From Lepas anatifera (lineage: Eukaryota; Arthropoda; Thecostraca; Lepadidae), in contig JAOTON010001669.1 in NCBI GenBank assembly GCA_034440635.1, forward strand, positions 2,422,501 to 2,486,500: a stretch of 64,000 bases of DNA, given 5' to 3'. Positions 23,337 through 33,714 of the stretch are shown here, piece by piece. The number at the start of each line of letters is the position of its first letter. Position 1 is the first letter of the stretch. The position numbers were made by a program, and so were the translations under genes. The notes beneath the pieces are model-generated. The model was not told where the DNA came from. It was given only the letters and a program-made list of their open reading frames with translations, and did no database searches.

Positions 23337-23437
23337 ATCCCCTAATACTGCCGCCCCCGCACCCGGCCTGATCCGAACCAGCTGAGCTAATCCCCAACAA
23401 GCCAGCTGGGGAAGTTGAACAGGACTGGTGGTAAATG
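23337..23437 (+). repeat. Direct repeat copy 1 (about 100 bp)
   Basis: The block starting CCCCTAATACTGCCGCCCCC and ending GGACTGGTGGTAAA recurs at 24865-24964 with a single visible difference (AACAGGAC versus AACGGGAC). The second copy directly abuts the inverted repeat arm at 24963. Confidence 0.9.
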
Positions 23438-23693
23438 GCAGCTGAGATGCTGCTGGCCACCGTACCACGAGCGACCAGCAACACCTGTGTCATGCGCCGC
23501 ATGGCACAGACAACAACGGTCCTGTCTTCCGCCCAGGGCAGGAAGACAACAACGGGTACGTTTGGCCCCGCTAAATTGGCACGCACGGAGCTCGCATAAA
23601 AGCGTTAGAAAGCAAATGTTTTCAACTTCATAAGCTCCTAACGGTGAGGCAGATTTAAAAGGAAATAATACGTGCGCTGATAATTTATTTATT

Positions 23694-25162
23694 TCTCCAA
23701 ATAATGCAAAGTAGGAATATGAAATAAAGGGAAGAGTTTTGTGAGAATGATGCTTTGAAGAAGTTGGTGGTCTCCAAATCCTGTCTATCAAGTATTAGTC
23801 ACTTATGGATCCAGGCGTAGAGCGATCCAGAGGGCAGGTGCCCCCGCACCGCCCCCCACCGAACCTTAGTAGCCTTAACACCCCCTTAAACGCTACTTCC
23901 CAACCTTCAGGATGCAAGTATGGCTGTGCCCTCGTGGTTTAGTTTGTCAACTCCCCTCTCCCCCCAATAAGCCGTGACCCCCAAAAGTGGCGCCATTTGG
24001 TCCGAATGCACCCCCTGCTCCAGTACCCCCCCCGATTGAAAATCATGGATTAGCCGAGGCGTCCAGAACCTCCGTGGGAGCAGATACATAGGATACATTG
24101 ACAGGAGGCACCATTTGGAGAACCAGAGGGGCGCTTCGTGCTGGTGATATATTGGGGAGAAACGGCTCTAGTGTTGGAGCCAAACTTTAAATAGAGTGCC
24201 GAATTGAGTCGTGGGCTCGTCGCTATTCTAAAAAAACGCGCCCTGTGGGAGAGGGGAGGGGTATGAAGAGTGACATTTCAGGTGCCTGGTTGCCAGTCTG
24301 CAGTGCAGGGGCACACACTCGATCGAGGGGACCCCATTTTCCCCTGGCTCTGTATGATTTAAGCGTCTTTAGGGTCAAGGTCATAAATGAAAAATCTTTA
24401 CCGTTTGTCGCCTCGTAAAGATCCATACTAGCTAAGATAGATTCTCCTCTATTTTACTCCATAGCCGGAGCTTTAGGTGAAATCTGTGTATGTCCGATAA
24501 CGCGAGTCGAAATCCGACTTAGCCCTGGAGTCTTTAACTTGTGCCGAATTTATTATTCGCCAAAATATTATGTAAAAATCTTAAGCCTCTTGTAATCTGC
24601 ACAAAATTAGGTTGCGTCCCTGCGTCATTTTCTCCGTACGTCTGTCATAGTCTGGTCTTTGGCATGAGCTGGTTAAGCCCCTAACCGGGTCTTGAGATTG
24701 AAAGTAACGTTAGACATGGTACGTGATCTCATTATCTAATCAAGGATCTTTGGCTATATTGGACTGGCACTGGAGACCTCGCTTGCACATGACGGACAAC
24801 CGAGTGTATTATGGAGTGAGTTGGATGTTGTGAACTGGAACGTGAACTCGCAGGGTAGTTTTGTATCCCCTAATACTGCCGCCCCCGCACCCGGCCTGAT
24901 CCGAACCAGCTGAGCTAATCCCCAACAAGCCAGCTGGGGAAGTTGAACGGGACTGGTGGTAAAAGTAGCGTTTAAGGGTGTGTGGAGGCTACTAAGGTTC
25001 GGTGGGGGGCGGGGCGGGGGCACCTGCCCTCTGGATCGCTCTACGCCTGGATCCATAAGTGACTAATACTTGATAGACAGGATTTGGAGACCACCAACTT
25101 TTTCAAAGCATCATTCCCACAAAACTCTTCCCTTTATTTCATATTCCTACTTTGCATTATTT
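23694..25162. repeat. Inverted repeat pair (~200-bp arms) around ~1.06 kb
   Basis: Left arm 23694-23899 and right arm 24963-25162 are reverse complements with few differences. Shared words are GGTGGTCTCCAAATCCTGTC, GGATCCAGGCGTAGAGCGAT and CCGAACCTTAGTAGCC. The arms contain a GGATCCAGGCGTAGAG word related to hAT-type MITE ends. The second copy of the 100-bp direct repeat lies immediately inside the right arm at 24865-24964. The spacer has no recognised gene. Confidence 0.85.
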
Positions 25163-26217
25163 GGTTGTTTTGATTCGGTAGTTTTGCAAATAACACGAAT
25201 GAAATAAAAATCTCGGGATTGCGTATATTTGTTGTGTTCCGAAACATAACGACCTATCGCAGTATTAAAATCACAGAGTCTTTTGGCTGTTCACCTATTT
25301 GATTGATTATTTTGCATGGGTAAATTCAGGGGGGCAAGGGGGCACTTGCATCCTGATCGACCCTCGGCGCCTTCACCCCCCCCCGCGATAGGATTTGGTG
25401 ACCCCAGGTCCGGATAGTGCCCCCTCCTCCTTCCGATCGGCAATCCTGGATCTGCCTATGTTATTTGGTGCATTGTGAGCAACATGTGGCGCCAATAAGG
25501 GGATGTTCGCATATTTCGTCAGCCAAATTGGGGTTGTTTGCCCCCCCGTTTGACAGCAATCGTCAGAAAATGGCTGAAACCTTCTCCCTTCGTCAGAAAA
25601 TTGCCAGACTCCCCTATTGTCAGCGAAACTGTCCCTTAAAAGCAAAACTGTCCATCTAAAAAATATGAGTGAAAGGCGCAGTGGTGTGGATTGGTTCCTC
25701 TATTGGGGGTGTCCGGACACCCGCAACGAGATGTTCAAATGGTGTTGAAATATTCTTTAAAGGTTGCATCAGCTACGCAATCGTGGACGCGGACCTTAAC
25801 GTTCTAAAGCATAACAATAGGTTACTGAACGACGAAGATGAATATCAATAATTAACTTGTTTATATAAACATTGATAAACCTTCTATAAACATCAAACCA
25901 ATAGAAATCGATTAAACGTAATCTACCTAGATTTCAAACCCGTGCTTCTGGGACCAGCTGAACAAAATCCAACCATAAAAACTTCGACGCGCTTGTCGTC
26001 ACTTGAAAGTTGCTAAAGGTGGATAGATAGGGAGTGAGGACAGCTCTTTCACGAGAGGAGGCAGGTCAGCGCCCTCCGCCACACGTTAGCGATTCATGTC
26101 GTCAGGCAAAAGTCTAGCGCAATCTTTGGGAACGGCCCCACTTCATAGCAATCAATCCAATCATCTCGTTTGGATGTCTTCTCACGCTCAGCCGATATGA
26201 CAGACCCCGTTTGTAGT
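25163..26217. other. No gene; probable decayed hAT-type fragment
   Basis: 25330-25461 begins CAGGGGGGCAAGGGGG and ends CCTGGATCTGCCTATG, closely like the element at 27548-27814, but I could not find a clean 8-bp duplication. The remainder shows no feature. Confidence 0.4.
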
Positions 26218-26448
26218 ATGTGGGGCCCCAGTGAATGGTGTGACCGTTTGCGGGGCCGCAGTGAATTCCCTGATCGTCTTTGGGGCCCAAGTGAATCATT
26301 TTACCGTTTGCGGGGTCCCAGTGAATGCCTTGACCGTTTGCGGGGTCCCAGTGAATGTCGTGACCGTCTGCGGGGCCCAAGTGACGTTGACCGTCTGCGG
26401 GGTCCCAGTGAATGTCGTGACCGTCTGCAGGACTGCAGTGAATGTCAG
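26218..26448 (+). repeat. 30-bp minisatellite, about eight units
   Basis: Unit: GTGAATG then CGTGACCGTCTGCGGGG(T/C)CCCA. The last units are the most alike. Because the period is a multiple of three, translation gives a 10-residue repeat on either strand (ECRDRLRGPS on the plus strand), which creates misleading open frames. Confidence 0.9.
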
Positions 26449-27539
26449 ACGCTGGGTCTCGCAGCGCGAGTATCTCGGTAGGCCTTCCAACAGGCGATAT
26501 TTTTATTGGTTCTAATGTTGGGTGATCATTGATGACTGCTTTCCTGATGTCAGCCGCCGCTCCGTCTTAAAAATGTTTGATCCGCCTCTGACGGAAACAT
26601 TCGGAAAATTTTGGGACAGAAGTGAGGCTCATATGCTTACAAGATTTAGCTCGCTTTCGTCAGGGTTACCACGGGTGCCTCGGGAGTAGCTCCAGGGGCA
26701 TCAGCATGGAAGTTTTACAAGGGGAGGGACCCCGAACTGGTGGTCACTGGGGAGGGGATGAGAGGCGAATTTTTATCATATGTTCAGTTTCTGAAAGCGC
26801 TACCGACGATGCACTTTCCCAACCCACTTATTTGTCTCCACACAGGTAATATAGGTAATATGGAGGAAATGGAAAAACCCAAACCGAGTTCCACTGTTTT
26901 CTGGGGGGGGGTGTCCTCCACTGATTCGCGAGTTGGGAGGATGCGTTTCCCATCCCCCGCTTTCGTCGTCGATGAATGGCTCATTTGGTGAACCACTAGG
27001 AGTGCCTCTGAGTTCACCAATTGAGACCCCTCACGCTGCCCTCTGGTGACTCCGGTCAGAAGCGTGTCACCGCACGAATCGTGGAGTAGATGTGACGGGC
27101 ACGGTCTCAGTCTGAGGTTTACCGGTGGAGAGCTGCTCGGTAATGCTCAGGCATGCATGTACACACGGTAGTATGGCAAACTGCCAACGTATGTATATTT
27201 GCCGCTATCTACAGAGGATTTAGACGTATCGGCATTTCATTGTGACGAGTAGGTCAAATGAAGATTGGGTCTCAATATCAGTTCGCTGTTGTGTTGAGTT
27301 GATGTGGCATATGTCATCAAATCTTTGTTCGAAGATTTGAAAGATTTGTAAACCCCGTCTCATTAGGCCATCGAAAAGATATGTTAGATATAAAAAAGGT
27401 AGAGGCGGATAAGAAACTAGGATTTGTGTAGTCCCCACAGGTGACTGTTCCCGTGAGTCTCTCGCGCACGATGTCATTTCTTCTTGGGCATTGATATTAT
27501 ATTTCTGACTACCCTGGCAAGATCATTGTGATAGTGCTT
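26449..27539. other. No gene recognised
   Basis: Short frames only. No tandem or inverted repeat stands out. This would lie 3' of the PPP1R14-like gene, which reads on the minus strand. Confidence 0.5.
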
Positions 27540-27822
27540 GCACAAGCTCATGGGCGGATCAAGGGGGCAAGTCAGGGCACTTTTCCCCCAGCGGCCCTCC
27601 TTGTCTCCTGAAATGGTCACGGCGCCCCCTGAAGGATCGATGGTGCCCTCTCCTCTGGATGCTAGTACTGGCGCCCCCATGATAGGATTCTGCGCCCACC
27701 TGGGGATTCTGCGCCCATCAACTGCCTTTACCGCGCAAAAGTGGCGCCGCCTGGTTCGGATGGTGCCCCCGACCTTGTGCCCCCATCCCGGTGGGAGATC
27801 CTGCATCCGCCTATGCACAAGC
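27540..27822. mobile_element. hAT-type MITE, 267 bp, perfect 8-bp duplication
   Basis: GCACAAGC occurs at 27540-27547 and again at 27815-27822. Between them the element begins TCATGGGCGGATCAAGG and ends CCTGCATCCGCCTAT, an imperfect terminal inversion centred on GGCGGAT/ATCCGCC. It has no coding capacity. Related sequence occurs at 25330-25461 and at about 30350-30418. Confidence 0.8.
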
Positions 27823-27978
27823 TTGTTTTGTCCTGCATGTAATTAAAAAGAAATTCCGTATGGTATTTAATTTCCGTAACACTCGAGATGGTTTGTTCAA
27901 TACGCAATGCCCAAGTGGTACGTTCTGAACAAACCATCTCCAGTGCCCGGCGCGGTGGTGTACTTCAGAGTCACGTCG

Positions 27979-28131
27979 TCACACACAGGCGGCGCTGACC
28001 TCGGTCTGCGTCCGGTTGGCGGCGCTGGCGTCGCCGAGGAAGCGACGGAGGAAGGCACGCCGGCGCACCGGCTCGTCGATGTCCAGCAGCTCGTCGAGGT
28101 CCAGCTCTCGCTGTGGCGCCGAACTGCCACC
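27979..28131 (-). CDS. PPP1R14/CPI-17-like PP1 inhibitor, C-terminal exon
   Basis: On the minus strand the acceptor CTGGCCTTCTCCCAG ends at 28132. The exon then encodes GGSSAPQRELDLDELLDIDE and PVRRRAFLRRFLGDASAANR, with a stop at 27979-27981 after 50 residues. The acidic (I/L)D(L/V)DELL(D/E) helix followed by a basic helix is the second half of the PPP1R14 inhibitor domain (in CPI-17, the stretch around NIDELLELES). It joins in phase 0 to the exon at 29916-30071. A donor-like GTCAGC follows GAG at 28000. If used, the true exon would end after RTQTE and a further exon would carry the C-terminal helix; I cannot decide. In the transcript direction, a 40-bp minisatellite ends about 40 nt before this acceptor. 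Confidence 0.75.
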   Translation of the reverse strand, partial: GGSSAPQRELDLDELLDIDEPVRRRAFLRRFLGDASAANRTQTEVSAACV

Positions 28132-28219
28132 CTGGGAGAAGGCCAGGCTGTGTTTAAGGGCAGACTAAGGCGGCAGACAGTGGGAGACAGGGGTCAGGTG
28201 AGACGATACATTAGAGACA

Positions 28220-28594
28220 GTGGCAGGCCAGTCTGCAAAGTATGGCAGCAGGCCAGACGAGTCGCACCAGCCATCTAAAATTCTCGCACCGCCAGCCACC
28301 AAAAATTCGCACCAATCTGCCATATACCAGGGAGAAAAACGCACCCATGCCTACCCACATGCTGCAATGCTACCTCTCTTATTAGTTAGTTGAGGACTTT
28401 TTATAAGGCCGCCTCCTGTGTCTTATGTGACATTTACCCATTATTTGTTTGGTTTTCAGTGTCAGCTTTCTCGCACCAGTCTCTTAAATTCGCACCAGGT
28501 TGATAAAATTCGCACCACTCGCTCCTGTTTCCAAGGGCACTCGCACCGACGAGATGTCGTCGAAAATGCCATACTTTGCATACTGGGTGGCAGG
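28220..28594. mobile_element. 359-bp MITE with 8-bp duplication in the minisatellite
   Basis: GTGGCAGG is present at 28220-28227 and 28587-28594. The element 28228-28586 starts CCAGTCTGCAAAGTATGGCA and ends with its inverse TGCCATACTTTGCATACTGG, 19 of 20 matching. The interior repeats TCGCACCA words. An 8-bp duplication points to the hAT superfamily, although these ends differ from the CAGGGGCG type. Confidence 0.8.
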
Positions 28595-28843
28595 CAGGGG
28601 TCAGGTGAGACGATACATTAGAGACAGTGGGAGACAGGGGTCAGGTGAGACGATACATTAGAGACAGTGGGAGACAGGGGTCAGGTGAGACGATACATTA
28701 GAGACAGTGGGAGACAGGGGTCAGGTGAGACGATACATTAGAGACAGTGGCAGGCAGGGGTCAGGTGAGACGATACATTAGAGACAGTGGCAGACAGAGG
28801 TCAGGTGAGACGATACATTAGAGACAGTGGGAGACAGGGGTCA

Positions 28844-29143
28844 GGTGAGACCAGGGGCGTAGCCAAGGGGGGGGGCAGGGACAGCCTCCTCCTCCCCCTG
28901 AGGGGCCCGAAGGGCCCCTGAGGGCACGGGCCGCGCGAAGCGCGGCTCACCCACGCTATGCTCTGTGGCCAAATTTGAAATTTCGTACCAGACAGGGCCC
29001 TCATAAGTCCTCTTCAGCACTCTATTCTGTAACAAGCAGGGCCCTTTTTACCCATCAGGGCCCTTTCGGCGCTGTTGCAGGGCCCCTTTTCGAGGCGCCG
29101 CCTCCCCCATGAGCGAAATCCTGGCTACACCCCTGGGTGAGAC
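28844..29143. mobile_element. 284-bp hAT-type MITE (CAGGGGCGTAGCC ends)
   Basis: GGTGAGAC occurs at 28844-28851 and 29136-29143 and is part of the 40-bp unit. The element 28852-29135 starts CAGGGGCGTAGCCAAGG and ends CCTGGCTACACCCCTG. This end sequence is a widespread hAT-type terminal motif in animals (general knowledge). The interior is GC-rich and non-coding. Confidence 0.9.
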
Positions 29144-29450
29144 GATACATTAGAGACAGTGGCAGACAGGGGTCAGGTGAGACGATGCCTTGGGGACAGT
29201 GGTGGACATTGTCTGGTAAGACGATACCTTGGAGACAGTGGCAGACAGGGGTCAGGTGAGACAATGCCTTGGATACATTGGCGGACAGGGGTCAGGTGAC
29301 ACGATGCCTTGGAGACAGTGGCAGACAGGGTCAAGTGAGACGATGCCTTGGAGACAGTGGTGAACATGGTCAGGTGGGACGATGCCTTGGAGACAGTGGC
29401 GGACATGGTCAATGCCTTGGAGACGGCGGCAGGCATGGTCAGGGCCGTGA

Positions 29451-29915
29451 TGCCTCGGAGGACGGTGTCAGATGGGAAGGAAGCCCTCTATAGGTGAATG
29501 CACCCATCACACAGGGGTGGGGTCGAAGTATGCGATACACTGGTTCCCGCTTTGCCAACTAACGCGAGCTACCCGCGTCCTCGCGCGGTCCGCTACTGCT
29601 CTGCCCGGATCAGCAGAAGTGGGCCCTTAACATGTATGTACCATGTAACGTGCAGCCTCATTAGCAGATGGATCAACAGGGACTATCTGCCGTGGGAATG
29701 CACAGACTACTGAAAAAAACGAGAATAAATTTTAAATCAAGATTTGTCAACATCCACGACTTCGGTTTGTTGTTCTCCGGAATCTTCTGCGAATACCTGG
29801 TCGTTTGAGACGTCCCATTTTCTTACATAACAGGTTAACATTATTTCAATCAGACTATCGGAGGGTACGCAGCACCCAGCTGAACAGCCGGGCGGCGTGC
29901 GGCCAGCTGGCTCAC
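29451..29915. other. Intron sequence of the PPP1R14-like gene
   Basis: Between the end of the minisatellite and the donor of the upstream exon. No further feature was seen. Confidence 0.5.
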
Positions 29916-30071
29916 CGGCAAGGTGGCGTACAGCTTGGCCAGCTCGTCCAGCAGCCACATCTCCACGCTGAGCCGCTTCCTGATGAGCGCCATCTGGTGG
30001 GCGCCGTACTTGGCCGTCAGGTACTTCTTACGGCCGTCCAGCCTGCTGTCAACCTCTTCAAAGTTCACCGC
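29916..30071 (-). CDS. PPP1R14/CPI-17-like PP1 inhibitor, central exon
   Basis: The exon encodes 52 residues, beginning AVNFEEVDSRLDGRK and continuing KYLTAKYGAHQMALIRKRL, then SVEMWLLDELAKLYATLP. This matches the PPP1R14 inhibitor core: in CPI-17 the phosphorylated threonine sits in a (V)TVKY context followed by a basic helix ending in a conserved Trp. Here the Thr of LTAKY (exon residue 19) and the Trp of EMW are in the same places. Members bind and inhibit the catalytic subunit of protein phosphatase 1 when that Thr is phosphorylated. The acceptor CTCTTGACCGGCAG and donor CCG|GTGAGC are both good and both phase 0. The reading frame stays open upstream to 30425, but that part is probably intron. 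It joins 31672-31758 upstream and 27979-28131 downstream. Confidence 0.8.
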
Positions 30072-31671
30072 CTGCCGGTCAAGAGGGCATGGGTCATCGA
30101 TGTCAAAAGCACGGCACGCGTCCTTGCAGTATGTGAGCCATGGTTTGGTGCATTTTCTCACCTCAGCGCAGACATTCATAAATGTTTCCAACTCTGGTGT
30201 TGGTTTGCTGCCTGAGCTTTTCGAGGCGGCTGTTAAGTTCAGGTTAGACTCTGGGTCCACGTGGGAAGTAAGCTCATTGCAGTAGCTGTAGGTGAATACA
30301 CTCACCACAGTCAGTTCAGGCTGGCGCCCACGTGACGGGTTTTGCCGTCCAAAAGTGGCGCCCCCTGAGCATGGCCCTGACCCCCCCGTCCGATTGACAA
30401 TCGTAGATCTGCCTATATAAAGCACTCAGAGTTCGTCCAGGCCAGAAACTTGCTGGTTGTTTTCAGTAAGCGATACTGGAGTCCCGATCCGACGGTGTGA
30501 ACGGGACCGTGGCTCCCGGCGACAAGCGGCAGGGTCCAAGTGTCTTGGTCCTGGTGGGAGGCATGCTCCTACTAGTAGACTGAAACAGTGCAGCAAAGTA
30601 GCCGAGGAGATTTTTAAGGAGATTTATTTAAGAAAGACAAGGTCGGTTTGAACTTGTTGTGCTGCCAAAGGGTTAGGGCCGAAAAGTCTGGAATGCCTGA
30701 GGATGTTGAGTTGAGATGCCTTAGGATCTGGTGCACCCCCGCCAAAGCGCTGGAGGGGGCCAAACTATCTTTTGGATAGTTTGGCCAAATGGGTCCGTCT
30801 CGCGTCTACATATAACATAAGGCCGCTTTCCACATGGAGGGGCCAAACAGTAATGCCCGCTAAGAGTATTTTATGCCCACAGTGTGCTCTTCCTCCAGCA
30901 GCTGTGATCGAGTTACCAGAATGAGTAGGCATTCGCCGCTTCGCCCCCGTATGCAGTTACAGAGAATGATTCGGCATCCGCCGTTTCGTCTCTGAATGAA
31001 TGCAGTTACAGTTACTTTCTCCGTGTCGTGCATAGTTTGCGGTCTCACCGGTCGCGGATCGGCACACCTGTGAACGCTTCAGCGGGCTCCTCCGGGCGCC
31101 GGCGGGTTGTTAGTGCTGCTTCCTGGCTGCTCGCCTAGCTACCAAACAACCTCAGAGTCGCATCCGCTCGATATAGTTTCCGCTACTGTGCGTGGTAAGA
31201 GAGAGAGAGAGAGCGAGAGAGAGAGAGAGAGAGAGAGGGGGAGGGAGAGGGAGAGAGAGAGACTACTTCCGTCATGTCCAGTTATCAGTGATGGTGGAAC
31301 GTCCGAATTTAAGGGGCGCCATGGGCTCTTCAACCCATTTCTTTCCAGTCAATCAGTCAATCCCATAGGGTTAGTGTTAAAATTTATGATTTAAGGGGTG
31401 CCCCGGTGCGGGGCATTCCCTTAAATCCTGGGAGGGGGTGCCCCCTCCCTCTCCAGTTACGCCGCCAGTAGCAGCTATGCTGGCATGCTTTTGAGAAAGT
31501 GTGATTAAGGGCAGTAGTTAAGGTTGATAAGAATAATATGGTTAACCGGTCATCCTGAAACTGGACAATTTTTTCGCAGCTGTTTTTTTTTCTCGACAAT
31601 TTCGGCAGTTTTGATCTCTATTGACTACCCTGTTCAAACTCGCCTCTGAACTAGCTGAGGCGAGCACTAAC
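30072..31671. other. Intron of the PPP1R14-like gene, repeat-bearing
   Basis: Holds a right-end fragment of the 27548-type MITE (about 30350-30418), a perfect 12-bp hairpin (GGCCAAACTATC at 30758-30769 against GATAGTTTGGCC at 30775-30786, 5-base loop) and a GA microsatellite. The open frame over 30075-30290 has no recognised domain. Confidence 0.5.
31199..31262 (+). repeat. (GA)n microsatellite, impure
   Basis: About 64 bases of GA dinucleotides with GC and GGGGA interruptions. Confidence 0.95.
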
Positions 31672-31758
31672 CTTGGAGTGTTTAGCCGTCTTGTGGTCCA
31701 GCATGTCCGTCCGAGGGGTGCTGAAGTTGGGTCCGATTCCCACCTCCACCGCACACGG
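31672..31758 (-). CDS. PPP1R14/CPI-17-like PP1 inhibitor, upstream exon
   Basis: On the minus strand ATCTTTGTTTCAG ends at 31759. The 87-base exon encodes PCAVEVGIGPNFSTPR then TDMLDHKTAKHSK, followed by the donor AAG|GTTAGT. Both ends are phase 0, so it joins directly to AVNFEEV of the next exon. It corresponds to the variable N-terminal part of the family. Translation could start at its internal Met or in an exon further upstream that I did not find. The assignment rests on the strong splice sites, matching phase and position rather than on sequence conservation. Confidence 0.6.
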
Positions 31759-32772
31759 CTGAAACAAAGATGAGTGAAGTCATGTTCAAAACAGATCAAG
31801 TCCAGACAACTTGTCCGAAACTTGTGCGCCTTCTGACTTTTTCACTGGACGCTAACACGGTTCGCTTGAGCTGATTGACTTGTGAGGGCCTCCTTTTGAA
31901 TTTGAAAGCTTATTCTCGGAGCTGGCCTCACAGACAGGATTCTAACCTCTCGGTAGCGCGGACAAAGGTCATCTCTGCTCTACTGGTCCGGCTCCTGCTA
32001 TTTTTAATAAATTTCACATAGGTCATTGAGCACAAAGCTACCCCTAACTCCCGCCACCTGATGTAGGTAAGTAAATCTCAGACGATGATTAGACGCCGCT
32101 CCCGTCACTTGAATCAAATCAACGAGAAATCAAATCAACGAGTAATCAAATCAACGAGCCTTGAGCACGTGCACAGTCGTTCCTCAGCCGCCGAGCTCCT
32201 CCCCGACACTGTCACCGCCCACGGGGCGTCGGAATCGTACGTGAGCTGTGGCACCGGCTGCTCCATTGTGATCTATTCCACAGATGTATGCATCGGCGGC
32301 ATAGTGCGCCGGTATAGGTGCAATGGCCCACCGCACCCAGCCTGGTGTGAAGCGAACCAGTCAAATCACAGTACAGCTCAGACTGTCCGGTTCCATCGAC
32401 AACTCTTCACTTGCGCTTCTTTCCGATTCACTCCGGAGACGCTTAACCCAAGAGGCTTCCATTATCCGAGGGAGGCAGACAAGAGCGTACCACTGACCGG
32501 CGCCTCCCCGGCCGTGCACCTGGACGCACCCCTGCGCAGGGGCGTCACCAGTCACGCATGAGTGCCACACCACGTCCGGTTGTAGTGCCTGGGGCGGGAA
32601 TGTTGGCCCAGCCCGTCGGCGGGCGCCGGAAGTCGGCCTCTGTTCCGACCTTGCTTCGACCTGTGGTGGCCCTCGTCACTGACTGAGGACTCAGAACGTG
32701 TGTCGCTTGGGTCTGGTCATGTGCACTGTGCGGGCTGCTGAGGCCGCTGATTCGCGAGTAGTCACATTCTGA
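31759..32772. other. Possible 5' region of the PPP1R14-like gene; unassigned
   Basis: GC-rich DNA from about 32160 to 32700 with open frames on both strands but no recognised motif. A 16-bp word ATCAAATCAACGAG is repeated three times in tandem at about 32115-32158. A first exon or promoter for the minus-strand gene could lie here. Confidence 0.35.
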
Positions 32773-32954
32773 GTCAACGCCAGTAGCGGATCCAGGAATT
32801 CATTGGGGGGGGGATAGGAGCTCGAGCCTCACCCGCCAGTACTTACCTCGGGCAGCCCCTCGCCTATGTATTAACTATAGGGGCTTGAACATTTCGGGGT
32901 GGGGGGGGGCTGGAGCCCTCCTACCCTCCCCCTGGATCCGCCACTGGTCAACGC
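32773..32954. mobile_element. hAT-type MITE, 166 bp, perfect 8-bp duplication
   Basis: GTCAACGC flanks the element at 32773-32780 and 32947-32954. It starts CAGTAGCGGATCCAGG and ends CCTGGATCCGCCACTG, almost perfect inverses. It is the same family as 16893-17044 (shared GAGCTCGAGCCTC and CCTATGTATTAAC). Confidence 0.9.
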
Positions 32955-33714
32955 ATAGTGGGCATTTTATATGAAGGATGCTATGCAATGATGTTAAAAT
33001 TTCCTTTTGAAGGTGATTTGCCGCTTCGCAAAGGTTCAATGGACTGGTTGTCAGTTTTCCAGAAACCTGTGGAAGTTTATCTCCATCCAGCAGGGTCACC
33101 GGAACTGCAATATTTTTGGTATACGTTCAGTTTTTGCGGAGAAATTGACCTTCCAATATTTCTACATTCTACTTCTAATTCAAACGATATTTTTGTCACC
33201 TCTACATTGAGATGTCGCAAGCGCTTGATAGACACCTTGGACCTATCCTGATACAGACCAGATAGTGTCTCTACTAACCGTGATACAGACGCTCATGGAG
33301 CGTCAAGCGCCCGGCCGCGCAACACAGGCAAGCAAAACAACACAAATGGAGGTACGGGATTCTCTCTCTCCAGACGTTTCTTTGATATTTTTGCAAAGGT
33401 GCTGTGTAACATGAAAGCTAATACGTACCGGTTGTTGAGGTCAAGGAATGAGTGTTTTTTGCCGAGCAATGCTGAATATTTTGCCGCAAAAACAGGACAG
33501 TGAGGGTGCGATATGTTCGTCCCAGGGCAGTTGAATAACGTCCTTGCTGAGGCCTGTTTTTAAGTAGATTGAATCGTTTTTTGCCAATAACTTGGGTCAG
33601 CCCTTGGTGAAATTTTACTTTTATAACCAGATAGAAATCACTACACCCTAAACAGAGCGTGATTCCAGAGCCTAAGTACCTACTGAAATGGGGTTCAAAT
33701 GACATGTCGATGCA
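32955..33714. other. No gene recognised
   Basis: AT-richer sequence between a MITE and a dispersed repeat. The open frame at 32958-33251 has no recognised domain. Confidence 0.4.

Larger units (their letters stand above)
28173..29450 (+). repeat. 40-bp minisatellite, ~16 units, split by two MITEs
   Basis: The unit is GACAGGGGTCAGGTGAGACG then ATACATTAGAGACAGTGGGA. It covers 28173-28227, 28587-28851 and 29136-29450, and the right-hand units diverge (ATGCCTTGGAGACAG). The two interruptions are MITEs with 8-bp duplications. The array lies in the intron between the last two PPP1R14-like exons. On the transcribed (minus) strand it is pyrimidine-rich (CACCTGACCCCTGTCTCC). Confidence 0.95.

Noticed and set aside
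28173..29450. CRISPR array
   Set aside because: 40-bp units are contiguous without unique spacers, in a eukaryotic intron, and there are no cas genes.
30072..30425. Upstream extension of the frame over the PPP1R14-like central exon
   Set aside because: A good acceptor at 30072 and family homology that begins there make the upstream part intron. The ETFMNVCAEVRKCTKPW stretch is not recognised.
32085..32561. 158-residue plus-strand frame
   Set aside because: No domain. It starts in a small tandem repeat and lies antisense to the presumed 5' region of the PPP1R14-like gene.
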